Assembly: GCA_020852655.1 (NCBI GenBank)
Contig: JADZAI010000057.1
Coordinates: 1-64,000, forward strand
DNA: 64,000 bases
Direction: 5' to 3'
From: Alphaproteobacteria bacterium
GTDB taxonomy: Bacteria; Pseudomonadota; Alphaproteobacteria; Micropepsales; Micropepsaceae
Shown here: piece by piece, positions 25,553 to 33,618 of the stretch
Position numbering within the stretch: position 1 is the stretch's first letter
How the letters are laid out: each line of letters opens with the position of its first letter
Position numbers and translations under genes: made by a program
The notes under the pieces: model-generated
The model's input: the letters and a program-made list of their open reading frames with translations, nothing else
Database searches by the model: none
What the model was told of the DNA's origin: nothing

Positions 25553-26190
25553 GGCGTGCTCCGCCGCAAGCCGTTGAGGATGACGTCGATCAGCTTCTGC
25601 GCGGTGCCGCCCGGGTCGGTGTCGGGCTCGCCGTTCAGCACATGGTGCCAGATGGCGGTAAACATCATCGGACCGATGATCGAGCGCAGTGCGAGGTCGG
25701 GATCGACAGGGCGGAAGACGCCCTTCGCGATACCGGCGTCGATCAGCCCGCGCAGCGCGCCCATCCCGTGCGCGATGACCTCTGTCCGGTAATACTCTGC
25801 GATCTCGGGAAAGCGGTTCGAGATCGCGAACATCAGGCGCGGGATCGCGAAAACCCGCGGCTGCAACATGACGCCCAGAATGGTGCGGACGATTTGCCGC
25901 AGCGCGGCCTCGGGATCGGCGCGCCCGGCCTCCGCCAGTACGGCCGCCCGCTCCGTCACCGGCGCCACTTCCCGCCGGATCAGCGCCTTCAGCAGCGCCA
26001 CCTTGCCGTCGAAATAGAGATAGATGCCGGCCTTCGAGATGCCGGCCCGCGCGCCGATGTCCTCCATCCGCGCCGCGTCGAAACCCTGCTCGATGAACAC
26101 ATCGAGCGCCGCATCGAGGATTTCGTCCGGCCGGTCGGCCGACCGGCGTCGCCATTTGCCTGCGGGGAGCGCATTCGGACGGCTTGGCAT
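25549..26190 (-). CDS. TetR/AcrR regulator of the exporter operon (YbiH/CecR-like)
   Basis: A 213-residue regulator. The helix-turn-helix covers about 22-66 (Glu-Ile-Leu-Asp-Ala-Ala-Leu-Asp-Val-Phe, then Gly-Ile-Ser-Lys-Ala-Gly-Ile-Tyr-Leu-Tyr-Phe), and the helical C-terminal domain resembles the TetR_C_39 type found with YbhFSR exporters. It is the first gene of a four-gene unit; its TGA overlaps the start of the membrane fusion protein. A perfect 26-base palindrome 7 bases before its start is the likely autoregulatory operator. It should repress the operon until an exported ligand binds. Confidence 0.92.
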   Translation of the reverse strand: MPSRPNALPAGKWRRRSADRPDEILDAALDVFIEQGFDAARMEDIGARAGISKAGIYLYFDGKVALLKALIRREVAPVTERAAVLAEAGRADPEAALRQIVRTILGVMLQPRVFAIPRLMFAISNRFPEIAEYYRTEVIAHGMGALRGLIDAGIAKGVFRPVDPDLALRSIIGPMMFTAIWHHVLNGEPDTDPGGTAQKLIDVILNGLRRSTP

Positions 26191-26196
26191 GTCGCA

Positions 26197-26222
26197 TATA
26201 TAACTGAATGGTCAGTTATATA
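26197..26222. promoter_or_regulatory. Perfect palindromic TetR operator
   Basis: Arms TATATAACTGA (26197-26207) and TCAGTTATATA (26212-26222) are exact reverse complements over 11 bases with a 4-base ATGG centre. The AT-rich sequence stands out in high-GC DNA, and its inner ACTGA/TCAGT half sites are typical of TetR-family operators. It covers the region where RNA polymerase or ribosomes would act just before the TetR start at 26190, and lies 114 bases before the divergent secreted-protein gene. Confidence 0.82.
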
Positions 26223-26335
26223 CAAGCGACGCTCATCACAGCCTTTGCGGGCGTGTGGTTTCACTGGCCCGCGGTTTCTCGTATGAAAGGGCTTCATGGG
26301 GCCTAGGGGGCCTTAACACCGGGGTTTGCACACCG

Positions 26336-27886
26336 ATGCGTCTAAAGCTGTCCGCTCTCCTTCTCTCCACCGCGCTTGCCACCGGACTGGGTGCAACGGC
26401 GGCCGTCGTCCTCCTGCCGGCCGCGCCGGTCGCTCTGGCGCAGACGGCGGGTGAGGTCGATGTCGATGCGTTGCTGAAACTGCTGCCGGCCGATGCGGTC
26501 GGTACCTATGAATCCAAGTCCTACGACGCCGTCAGCGGCGTCACGACGGTCAGGAAGCTGAAGATCGCCGACAAGACCGCGCCTGACCAGAACTTCGTTG
26601 CGGTCGACGAAATCGGCCTGCGCGGCCTCGATCTCGATGCCATCGCCTATGTCACCGATTTCTCGAAATACGGCGCGACGCCGGACGAGACGCTGAAGCA
26701 GCTCTTCGGCGACGTGACGATCAAGAACGGTTCGGTCACCGAGAGCGGCAAGCTCGTCGCCTCGCTTGAGTCGCTCAGCTTCGGCGGCGTCCAGATGAAG
26801 CAAATGTCCGCCAGCCCGCCGGGCTATGCGGGCACGCCGGACGACGAGGCGGCCGGCATCAAGTTCGCCGGCGCCCTCCTGGACAGCATCGTGTCCGGGC
26901 CCTTCGAGATCGTGAACTTCACGGTCGACGAGGCGGGCCAGAAGACCTCGATCGGCAAGATCACGATGGGCGGCTACACCCGCGGCCAGCTCGGTCCGTC
27001 GTCGCTGGAGAACATGGAAGCCTCCGGTGCCGGGATCACCACGAAGATGGCGTCGGCCGAGAATGCCGGCGCGGACATCACCAAGATCATCCCGTGGATG
27101 CTGAAGGCCGAGATGCCGCCGGTCGGTCCGGAACCGCTGCTCTATCTCGGCGGTGGCTCGGCCAAGGGCATCGACTACGACATCATGGGCTCGAAGCTGA
27201 CCATCGCCGAGTATTCGCTCGACGCCGTCAATTTCTACTGGCTCGTGCCGTCGTCGCTGAAGCTCGCCATCACCGATATGGTGTACACGCCCAAGCAGGG
27301 GCCGGACGACATGCTGACGGGCGGCGAGCTCGGCGAGCTCGGCCTCTCGAAGCTCGACCTCGACTTCGGCCTGGACTGGGCGTTCGACGGCGATGCCAAG
27401 ACGGCACAGTTGAAGCAGCTCTCGATCAACGAATCGCAGCTCTTCGACAGCGAACTGAAGCTCGACCTCAACGGCATCGACCTGACCCAGCTCGTCAACG
27501 AGCAGACGATGCAGATGGCCGCCATGCAGGTCGGCATCACCTTCGGCCAGCTCTATCTGAAGAATAACGGCGGCTTCCAGAAGGTGCTGGAGCTGACGGC
27601 GCGCGAACAGCAATCGACGCCGGACGCGATCAAGCAGATGCTGGTTCAGCAGCTCGACGCCATGAACGGCGGCGTTCCCATGCCGGACGGCACGGTCAAG
27701 CCGCCGACCGAACGCGTCAAGGGCCTCATCGCGGCGCTGAAGGCGTTCGTCGAATCGCCGGGCACGCTCACCGTCAAGATGGAGCCGGCGTCTCCGGTGA
27801 ATGCCGGCGTCGCCATGGGCGGCATGATGGATCCGATGGGCGCCGCCGACACGCTTGGTCTCAGCGCCGAAGCGACCGGCCAGTAA
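26336..27886 (+). CDS. Large secreted protein of unknown function, paralogue of the 30316-31983 product
   Basis: A 516-residue exported protein. A 36-residue signal peptide ends in Val-Ala-Leu-Ala-Gln, and there is no later membrane segment. The mature part is rich in alternating hydrophobic/polar stretches that suggest beta structure, with several Leu-Glu-x-Leu-Ser-x-Gly-Gly-Val-like strands. It aligns distantly with the 555-residue product at 30316: Leu-Leu-Lys-x-Leu-Pro near the mature start, a Thr-Pro-Asp-Glu segment followed by x-Leu, a Lys-Ile-x-Pro-x-Met block mid-protein, and an x-x-Trp-x-x-Pro segment. I do not recognise a domain. A resemblance to DUF945/AsmA-like periplasmic proteins is possible but unproven. 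The ATG at 26336 is chosen because it directly begins the signal peptide. Confidence 0.75.
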   Translation: MRLKLSALLLSTALATGLGATAAVVLLPAAPVALAQTAGEVDVDALLKLLPADAVGTYESKSYDAVSGVTTVRKLKIADKTAPDQNFVAVDEIGLRGLDLDAIAYVTDFSKYGATPDETLKQLFGDVTIKNGSVTESGKLVASLESLSFGGVQMKQMSASPPGYAGTPDDEAAGIKFAGALLDSIVSGPFEIVNFTVDEAGQKTSIGKITMGGYTRGQLGPSSLENMEASGAGITTKMASAENAGADITKIIPWMLKAEMPPVGPEPLLYLGGGSAKGIDYDIMGSKLTIAEYSLDAVNFYWLVPSSLKLAITDMVYTPKQGPDDMLTGGELGELGLSKLDLDFGLDWAFDGDAKTAQLKQLSINESQLFDSELKLDLNGIDLTQLVNEQTMQMAAMQVGITFGQLYLKNNGGFQKVLELTAREQQSTPDAIKQMLVQQLDAMNGGVPMPDGTVKPPTERVKGLIAALKAFVESPGTLTVKMEPASPVNAGVAMGGMMDPMGAADTLGLSAEATGQ

Positions 27887-27910
27887 CAGGCGCACTGCCG
27901 CGGACTTGTG

Positions 27911-27937
27911 AACGGCGCTCCCTAGCGGAGCGCCGTT
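27911..27937. terminator. Bidirectional rho-independent terminator
   Basis: A perfect 11-bp stem, AACGGCGCTCC (27911-27921) and GGAGCGCCGTT (27927-27937), with a 5-base CTAGC loop. It is followed by TTGCTTT on the plus strand. It ends the secreted-protein gene, and its loop contains the TAG stop codon of the convergent patatin gene (27922-27924), so it serves both directions. Confidence 0.85.
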
Positions 27938-29319
27938 TGCTTTGGGCAGGGGTCGGGCGCGTCGATCGTCTCGATCGCCTGGCGGAGCGGGCGGTTGCTG
28001 AGCACCGCATAGCGCCCGGCCTCGATCAGGGCTTCGACCTCGGCGGGATCGAGGCTGAGGCCGGTCGGGATGTTCTTCAGCGAGTCCGCATTGGGCAGGT
28101 CGACGAGCGAGATATGCATCATGTCGCCGCGGGCGCCGGGGCCGCGACCGGCGGCGCACCGCGAGCGGGTGAGATTCTCTGCCAGATTGCGGGCCGCGGT
28201 GCGCGCAAGGCGCAGCGTCTCGAAATTATAGGCGTCGATCGTATTGGAGCTGACCGCATTCACGATGCGCAGGATGTCGCCGACCACCGGGGTCGTGCTG
28301 ATCTCCTTGTCCTTGCCGGCCTGCCCGTCGATCGACAGGAACAGCACGCGCCGAATCCGCATCGTGGCGCTGGTGTCGGCTTCCTTCGCCGCGTGCTCCG
28401 GATTGTCGTAGCGGGCCATGTAGTCGAGGATACCGCGCATCGCCATGTTGTCGCCGACACCGCCGTCGACGAGGTGGACATAGCGGGCCGCGTCGTCGCG
28501 CAGGTAGCGCCGTGCCAGGACGGCCTGCTGGCGCTGGCGCGATAGCGGATCGGGGTCGGCCAGGGCGTGGGCGACCCAGGCCGGATCGGCATGCGGGCAA
28601 TTCGCTGTGTAGTTCTTCAGCGTGATCGGGGTGAACAGGATCGGAAAGCCGTTCGACGCGGCGACCGCCCGGGCGATCGGATAGGACGACAGGTCCGAGC
28701 AGATGAGATCGAACTGGTTCTGCACGAAGGGAAAGGCCGCGCCGTTCGCAAGGTCGGTCGCCTGGATCATCGCGAAGGGCGGCCCCCGCTTCACGAGATC
28801 CCCGAATGTCGCGCCATGGAACATCAGGCGGTCGTAGATCTCCGCCATCTCGTCATTCGTTCCCCACTGGCCGCTGAACATCCAGTCCCAGTGCCAGGGC
28901 AGCAGATAGATTCCGGCGATGTCGTCGTTGAAATCCTCGTCCAGGAAATCGCGATGAAAATCTTGGAAGATCGTGTCGCCGTGCAGCGCGTAGTAGGCGG
29001 CGGGGAAGCTGCCGCCGGAGACGCCGGACAGCACGTCGATTTCGTGCAGCAGACTGCGCTCGCGCCCGCCATAGACGAACTTCATGTCGCGCAGCGCCGT
29101 CATGGCGCCATAGGCGAAGGCGGCTGAACGTTTGCCGCCGCCCGTGAAGGCGACGACGACCAGCAATTCGTCGGCCGATCGGGCGGTGGAGAGATTGTCG
29201 AGGCGGTAGCCGCCGCCTTCGCCCGCGGCCGTGTCCAGCCTTGTGTTCTCCTGGGCCTTGAGCGAGGCGCAGGCCGCCAGTGCGGTCAGTCCCAGCAACA
29301 GAAGAAGCGCGCGGAACAT
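27922..29319 (-). CDS. Patatin-like phospholipase lipoprotein
   Basis: A 465-residue patatin-fold hydrolase anchored to the envelope. The signal ends in Leu-Ala-Ala-Cys with lipid-modified Cys17. The oxyanion loop is Phe-Thr-Gly-Gly-Gly-Lys-Arg-Ser, the nucleophile elbow Gly-Val-Ser-Gly-Gly, and the catalytic Asp lies in Val-Asp-Gly-Gly-Val-Gly-Asp-Asn. It should act on phospholipid or other acyl esters in the periplasm. The ATG at 29319 is preferred over 29370 because it begins the lipoprotein signal and has a GAGGGGGA ribosome binding site. It lies 31 bases downstream of the SDR on the same strand and between two paralogous secreted proteins. Confidence 0.9.
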   Translation of the reverse strand: MFRALLLLLGLTALAACASLKAQENTRLDTAAGEGGGYRLDNLSTARSADELLVVVAFTGGGKRSAAFAYGAMTALRDMKFVYGGRERSLLHEIDVLSGVSGGSFPAAYYALHGDTIFQDFHRDFLDEDFNDDIAGIYLLPWHWDWMFSGQWGTNDEMAEIYDRLMFHGATFGDLVKRGPPFAMIQATDLANGAAFPFVQNQFDLICSDLSSYPIARAVAASNGFPILFTPITLKNYTANCPHADPAWVAHALADPDPLSRQRQQAVLARRYLRDDAARYVHLVDGGVGDNMAMRGILDYMARYDNPEHAAKEADTSATMRIRRVLFLSIDGQAGKDKEISTTPVVGDILRIVNAVSSNTIDAYNFETLRLARTAARNLAENLTRSRCAAGRGPGARGDMMHISLVDLPNADSLKNIPTGLSLDPAEVEALIEAGRYAVLSNRPLRQAIETIDAPDPCPKQTALR

Positions 29320-29350
29320 GCGGACAATCCCCCTCGCGGCCCGGCCGGCG

Positions 29351-30136
29351 CTACTTAACCTGACCGCCATCGACGACCATCACATGGCCGGCGACGAAGG
29401 CGGCCTTGTCGCTGGCCAGGAAAAGGGCCGCGTTGGCGATCTCCTCGGGCGTGCCGAAGCGCCGCAGCGCGACCTCGCGCTTGACCCAGCGATTCCAGTC
29501 GTCCGGCCGGGCCGTGGTGTTCTTCTCCCACGTGCCGCCGGGGAAGATGATGTTGCCCGGGGCGATCACATTGATGCGGATGCCGTGGCGTCCGCTGAGC
29601 TTGGCGAGTTCCTTGGCAAGATGATTCGTCGCCGCCTTCATGGCGCCGTAGGTGAGCGCCGTGCCCAGCGAGTCGACCCCTGCGATCGAGGAGATCAGGA
29701 TCATGTTGGCGCCGGCGCGCTCCTCGGCCGGGCGTGCCATCGTCCGCTTCAGCCACTCGCGCGCGAGGCGCGCGCCCGACAGGAAATTCTGATCGATGCC
29801 GCTTTCCCAGTGATCGTCCGGCACGTCATAGCCGAAGGGCGAATTGTCGATGCCGACATTGGCGATCGCGACATCGGCCGGTCCGAACGCTGATTCCGCA
29901 GCGTCAAGCGCGGCCGCGATGTCGGCGGTCCGCGTCATGTCGCCGGCCTTGGCCCATACCCGGTCCTTGCCGAAGCTCGCGGCGAAGCGGGCGCGCGTCT
30001 CTTCGAGCGGTCCCGGCGTGCGCGCCGTCAGCGCGACGCGGGCCCCTTCGGCCAGGAAGCCGCGCGCGATCCCTTCGCCGATGCCGCGGCTGGCGCCGCC
30101 GATGAAGACATGCTTGTCCTTGAGATTGAGGTCCAT
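29351..30136 (-). CDS. SDR family oxidoreductase
   Basis: A 261-residue classical SDR. The cofactor motif is Gly-Gly-Ala-Ser-Arg-Gly-Ile-Gly (13-20). The catalytic Ser is in Ile-Ser-Ser-Ile-Ala-Gly and the YxxxK pair in Tyr-Gly-Ala-Met-Lys. The C-terminus Gly-His-Val-Met-Val-Val-Asp-Gly-Gly is typical of FabG-like proteins. Arg/Asp patterns after the second strand suggest NADP(H), weakly. The substrate is unknown. It is followed by the patatin lipoprotein gene with a 31-base gap, so the two are probably co-transcribed. Downstream of the start, residues 83-92 carry the usual Ala-Asn-Val-Gly in place of NNAG. Confidence 0.9.
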   Translation of the reverse strand: MDLNLKDKHVFIGGASRGIGEGIARGFLAEGARVALTARTPGPLEETRARFAASFGKDRVWAKAGDMTRTADIAAALDAAESAFGPADVAIANVGIDNSPFGYDVPDDHWESGIDQNFLSGARLAREWLKRTMARPAEERAGANMILISSIAGVDSLGTALTYGAMKAATNHLAKELAKLSGRHGIRINVIAPGNIIFPGGTWEKNTTARPDDWNRWVKREVALRRFGTPEEIANAALFLASDKAAFVAGHVMVVDGGQVK

Positions 30137-30315
30137 GTGGCGTCTCCCGATATTGTGCGGCGGCACTGTGCGGCAAAGCCGGGCCTTGCGCCACGGATTG
30201 TGATCGCTGCGGCATGCGACGTTGTGGCGGCGCCGACAGGGCTCGCATTCCGGCCGTGCAGCGGCGATGATGCGCCGGCGACCCGCCACATCAGGCCCCA
30301 GGACCAGGAACACCG

Positions 30316-31983
30316 ATGCGCCGCCGCCTAGCCCCTCTTCTGATCGCCGCCACCGCGACCCTTGCCGCCCAGGCCAACGTGGCGCCACCGCCGGAGCCCG
30401 AAGCGCCCTCGCCGCTGGCGCCACCGCCGGAGCCGGTCCCGCCCCTGGCGCCGCCCCCTGCCGCCACGGCCTCCACGCTGCTGAAGTCGCTCCCCGGCGT
30501 CGTCGTCACTTATGACAGCGAGACGGTCGATGGCAGCGGCCTCACCACCGTCACCGGAGTGACGATCGCGCTGAAGAAGCCGGACGGCAGCGCCGACCCC
30601 GACAACAAGCTCACCATCGCGCATGCCGAAGCGCTCAATCTCGACGCGGATGCCATCGACCGCATCTTCAACGCAGACCGCTATGCCGGCACGCCGGATG
30701 AAGCCTTCCGCAAGCTGGCCGACCGGCTGACGGTGAGCGGTGTCAGCGTCGTCGCTTATGGACAGACTGTGCTGACGATCGCCGAGTCGGTCACGAACGG
30801 ATGGGAGATGAAGCCGTTCGGCTTCACGCCGGGCGGCCCCAATTTCTTTGCCCAGTTCCGCTCCCCCGAACTCGCCTTCCTCCAGATCTACGGCCACCTG
30901 CTCGATTCGACGCGCATCGCCTCTGGGTCGACCAAGGGGATGCATGCCGAGGTCGATGTGGGTGCGCTGATGCGCGCAGCAGCGCCGCAAATGCCGGGCG
31001 CTGCGACGATGCCGCCGGGCATTTTCGTCTACGACATCGGCGAGATCGAGCAAGGCGCCGTCGACCGCGGGCGCTTCGGGAAGGTCGTCTTCCGCGACTT
31101 GCGGAGCAAGAGCCCGCAGCCGCCGCTCGGCGAAGTGAACTTGAGCATGCGCGAGGGCTGGATCGAAGGCGGAGATTTTTCGAAAATCCTGCCGGCCATG
31201 ATGGCCGCCGAATGGCCGGCCATCACGCGCGAGCCGCTCATCAGCGTCGGCGCGAGCTGCAATTACGACTATGTCTACGCGCTCAGCGGCGTAGGCAGCT
31301 TCGCAGTGCCGGAGGCGTGCATGGACGCCATCCCGTTCACATGGATCCTGCCGACGCATTTCCTCGTCCCCATCAAGGGAACCTTCACGCCGGCACCCGC
31401 GGGCGAATCGATCCTCCCGCCCTATGCGGCAGCGTATTTCACGCATCCGCTGGCCTTCGAGATCCAGATGGAGGCGACCTACGACCCGGAGGGCGGGATT
31501 GCCTCCCTGGCGCATTACCGGCTCCAGCTCGCCGAATTCGGCTCCTTCGATATGCATTTGTCGGGCGGCGGCTTGCAGCTCGACGGCCTGCCGCTGCTGC
31601 CGGTCAACTACATGCAGACGCTCAGCCTCGTCTCCGGCGAGATCGAAGTGGTCGATGAAGGCGGCGTCGCCAAGATATTGGACATGGCCGCTGCGGCGCA
31701 GAACGCCAATGCGGCACCCGGAGCGGCGATCACGCCGGAAGCGCTGAAGATGCAGGCCGCGATGGGCGTCAACATGATGGTCGGCGCCATGGGCAACACG
31801 CCCAAGGCGGCGGCGATGGGCGAGGCGATGCGCAATTTCCTCGACAAGGGCGGCCGTCTGGTCGTCGGCGTGCGGCCCGCCAAGCCCATGGTCAGCGGCG
31901 ACTTTACGGCCCTCACCGGCAAGCCGCCGGCGGAGATCACCGAGACAGTCGGCCTCTACGCCGAATGGACGGCGCCGAACTGA
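30316..31983 (+). CDS. Large secreted protein of unknown function with Pro-rich linker, paralogue of the 26336-27886 product
   Basis: A 555-residue exported protein. A short signal peptide (about 20 residues, ending Leu-Ala-Ala-Gln-Ala) is followed by a Pro/Ala/Glu-rich spacer (about 22-52, repeated Ala-Pro-Pro-Pro-Glu-Pro units) and a long beta-rich domain. The body aligns with the 516-residue neighbour: Leu-Leu-Lys-Ser-Leu-Pro, Thr-Val-Thr-Gly-Val-Thr-Ile, a Tyr-Ala-Gly-Thr-Pro-Asp-Glu block, Phe-Ser-Lys-Ile-Leu-Pro-Ala-Met-Met and Phe-Thr-Trp-Ile-Leu-Pro. The spacer suggests it spans or lies along the cell wall. Function unknown. The 179-base gap to the divergent SDR holds its promoter, but no clear site was seen. 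Confidence 0.75.
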   Translation: MRRRLAPLLIAATATLAAQANVAPPPEPEAPSPLAPPPEPVPPLAPPPAATASTLLKSLPGVVVTYDSETVDGSGLTTVTGVTIALKKPDGSADPDNKLTIAHAEALNLDADAIDRIFNADRYAGTPDEAFRKLADRLTVSGVSVVAYGQTVLTIAESVTNGWEMKPFGFTPGGPNFFAQFRSPELAFLQIYGHLLDSTRIASGSTKGMHAEVDVGALMRAAAPQMPGAATMPPGIFVYDIGEIEQGAVDRGRFGKVVFRDLRSKSPQPPLGEVNLSMREGWIEGGDFSKILPAMMAAEWPAITREPLISVGASCNYDYVYALSGVGSFAVPEACMDAIPFTWILPTHFLVPIKGTFTPAPAGESILPPYAAAYFTHPLAFEIQMEATYDPEGGIASLAHYRLQLAEFGSFDMHLSGGGLQLDGLPLLPVNYMQTLSLVSGEIEVVDEGGVAKILDMAAAAQNANAAPGAAITPEALKMQAAMGVNMMVGAMGNTPKAAAMGEAMRNFLDKGGRLVVGVRPAKPMVSGDFTALTGKPPAEITETVGLYAEWTAPN

Positions 31984-32059
31984 CCGGCGGCCCATCGCCT
32001 TTCGCCGTGCGCCGGGCCATCATGCGGGCATAGAAACACACGCATCCGAGGAAACCCCC

Positions 32060-32860
32060 ATGGCCTACCAGCAGATCAAGGCGGAGCAGCGCGGCGAAGT
32101 CCTGCTGCTCACGCTCAACCGTCCGGACAAGCTGAACGCCTGGACGCCGCAGATGATGGTCGAGCTCGTCGACGCCATCGAAGGCGCCAACGCCAACAAG
32201 GCGATCGGCGCCATCGTGGTGACCGGCGAGGGCCGCGGCTTCTGCGCGGGCGCCGACATCGAAGCGGTGTTCAAGTCGCGCATCCAGGGCAACGATCCGG
32301 GTGCCAATACGGCGGGCGGGCAGGGCGGCCTGCCGTCGGGGCTCGACTGGATCGGCCTCTGCCGCTCGTCGAAGCCGCTCGTCGCCGCGGTGAACGGCCA
32401 TGCAGTCGGCATCGGCACGACGATGATCCTGCCGTTCGACTTCATCGTCGCCTCGGATGCCGCCAAGTTCGCGCTGCCCTTTGTGAAGATGGGCATCGTG
32501 CCGGAACTCGCCTCGTCCTATTTCCTCCAGGCCCGCATCGGCTTCGGCCGGGCCAGCGACCTCATGCTCTCGGGCCGCTCGATCTCGGGCCAGGAGGCCT
32601 TCGATCTCGGCCTCGCCAACGCGGTTGTCCCGGCCGAGGGGCTGATGGACAAGGCGCTGGGCGTGGCCCGCGCCGTCGCGGCCAATCCGGACCCGATGCT
32701 GCGCATGACCAAGGAATTGCTCAGCCAGAACGCCCTGGAGCGCGACATGAACGTCGTGCAGGAGCGCGAGTCCGAGAAACTGCGCATCTGCTGGGCGACG
32801 CCCGAGCACAAGGAAGCGGTCGCCGCCTTCATGGAGAAGCGGCCCGCCCGCTTCCGCTAG
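32060..32860 (+). CDS. Enoyl-CoA hydratase/isomerase family protein
   Basis: A 266-residue crotonase. Oxyanion-hole segments are Gly-Phe-Cys-Ala-Gly-Ala-Asp-Ile (about 70-77) and Val-Asn-Gly-His-Ala-Val-Gly-Ile-Gly. The first catalytic Glu position reads Met-Ile-Leu-Pro-Phe-Asp and the second Gly-Ile-Val-Pro-Glu-Leu-Ala-Ser-Ser, so only one of the two hydratase Glu residues is clear; isomerase or other crotonase chemistry is possible. The C-terminus Phe-Met-Glu-Lys-Arg-Pro-Ala-x-Phe is typical. The ribosome binding site is AGGAAACCCCC. Single gene, ended by a hairpin at 32870-32887. Confidence 0.9.
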   Translation: MAYQQIKAEQRGEVLLLTLNRPDKLNAWTPQMMVELVDAIEGANANKAIGAIVVTGEGRGFCAGADIEAVFKSRIQGNDPGANTAGGQGGLPSGLDWIGLCRSSKPLVAAVNGHAVGIGTTMILPFDFIVASDAAKFALPFVKMGIVPELASSYFLQARIGFGRASDLMLSGRSISGQEAFDLGLANAVVPAEGLMDKALGVARAVAANPDPMLRMTKELLSQNALERDMNVVQERESEKLRICWATPEHKEAVAAFMEKRPARFR

Positions 32861-32869
32861 CCGTGCCGA

Positions 32870-32887
32870 GGGGCGGTTTTCCGCCCC
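32870..32887 (+). terminator. Hairpin after the crotonase gene
   Basis: A 7-bp stem, GGGGCGG (32870-32876) and CCGCCCC (32881-32887), with a TTTT loop. There is no U-tract after it, so it may be a weak terminator or an mRNA-stabilising hairpin. Confidence 0.45.
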
Positions 32888-32984
32888 GGACGCACATCTC
32901 CGGCATGTCAAACGACGGCTTTCCTTCCGTCGCGGTCTGTGCTGATTTCCCCGTCCGCGGGATACCTGGGAGTCAAGAAATCCA

Positions 32985-33608
32985 ATGAAACTGTACGTCG
33001 CCGCCCTCGCGGGCGCTCTGGCCGCCTTCATGCCGGCTCTCGCCGAAACGACCGAGCCTGCGGCGGCTGCGCCTGCCGCACCCGAGGCGGCTCCCGCCGA
33101 GGAAGCGCCGGCCGAGGCGGCGGTCCCGTCGAAGCCGGCCAAGCCGGTCAGCTATTTCTATGGCATCTTCCAGGGCGATACGAAGGTCCAGGAAGGCGCC
33201 GGAGCGGGCACGGAAGCCGCCGGCCGCCAGTCGCGCGTCGAAATCCGGGCCGAGGGCGCCACCGGCTTCGTCGTCACCTGGTCGACGCTGTATATCGACG
33301 AGGAGAACCCGTCGGAACTGAAGATCAAGGACTCGACCGAGATCAAGTTCGCGCCGACCGCGACGCCGAACGCCTTTGGCCAGGCGGAAGCCGGCGGCCT
33401 GTGGACGGGCAAGCCCTATTACTGGGCGCGTATCGAAGGCGACACGCTGCATGTCTCGGCCCTCGTGCTCGACGCCGACGGCTCCTATGACGTGACGCAC
33501 TATGCGCGCACCCTTCAGGGCGACACGATGCGTCTCGAGTTCACGCGCTTCAAGGACGGCCAGCTCCAGCGTTCCGTCACCGGCACGCTGAAGCGCACCG
33601 ACGAATAA
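32985..33608 (+). CDS. Secreted protein with Ala/Pro/Glu-rich N-terminal spacer
   Basis: A 207-residue exported protein. The signal peptide (1-20) ends Pro-Ala-Leu-Ala. A low-complexity spacer follows (about 21-50, Ala-Pro-Glu-rich), then a domain of about 150 residues with regular beta-strand periodicity and an aromatic Tyr-Phe-Tyr-Gly-Ile-Phe-Gln-Gly-Asp start. It resembles small lipocalin-like or sulfatase-associated beta-barrels only in a general way; no family is recognised. It lies 10 bases upstream of an alpha/beta hydrolase and is probably co-transcribed with it. GGGAG precedes the ATG. Confidence 0.75.
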   Translation: MKLYVAALAGALAAFMPALAETTEPAAAAPAAPEAAPAEEAPAEAAVPSKPAKPVSYFYGIFQGDTKVQEGAGAGTEAAGRQSRVEIRAEGATGFVVTWSTLYIDEENPSELKIKDSTEIKFAPTATPNAFGQAEAGGLWTGKPYYWARIEGDTLHVSALVLDADGSYDVTHYARTLQGDTMRLEFTRFKDGQLQRSVTGTLKRTDE

Positions 33609-33618
33609 GCACGATCTC

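Noticed and set aside
30328-31995. Minus-strand open frame of about 555 codons opposite the secreted protein
   Set aside because: The plus strand has the signal peptide and paralogue; the antisense translation is low-complexity Arg/Asp/His.
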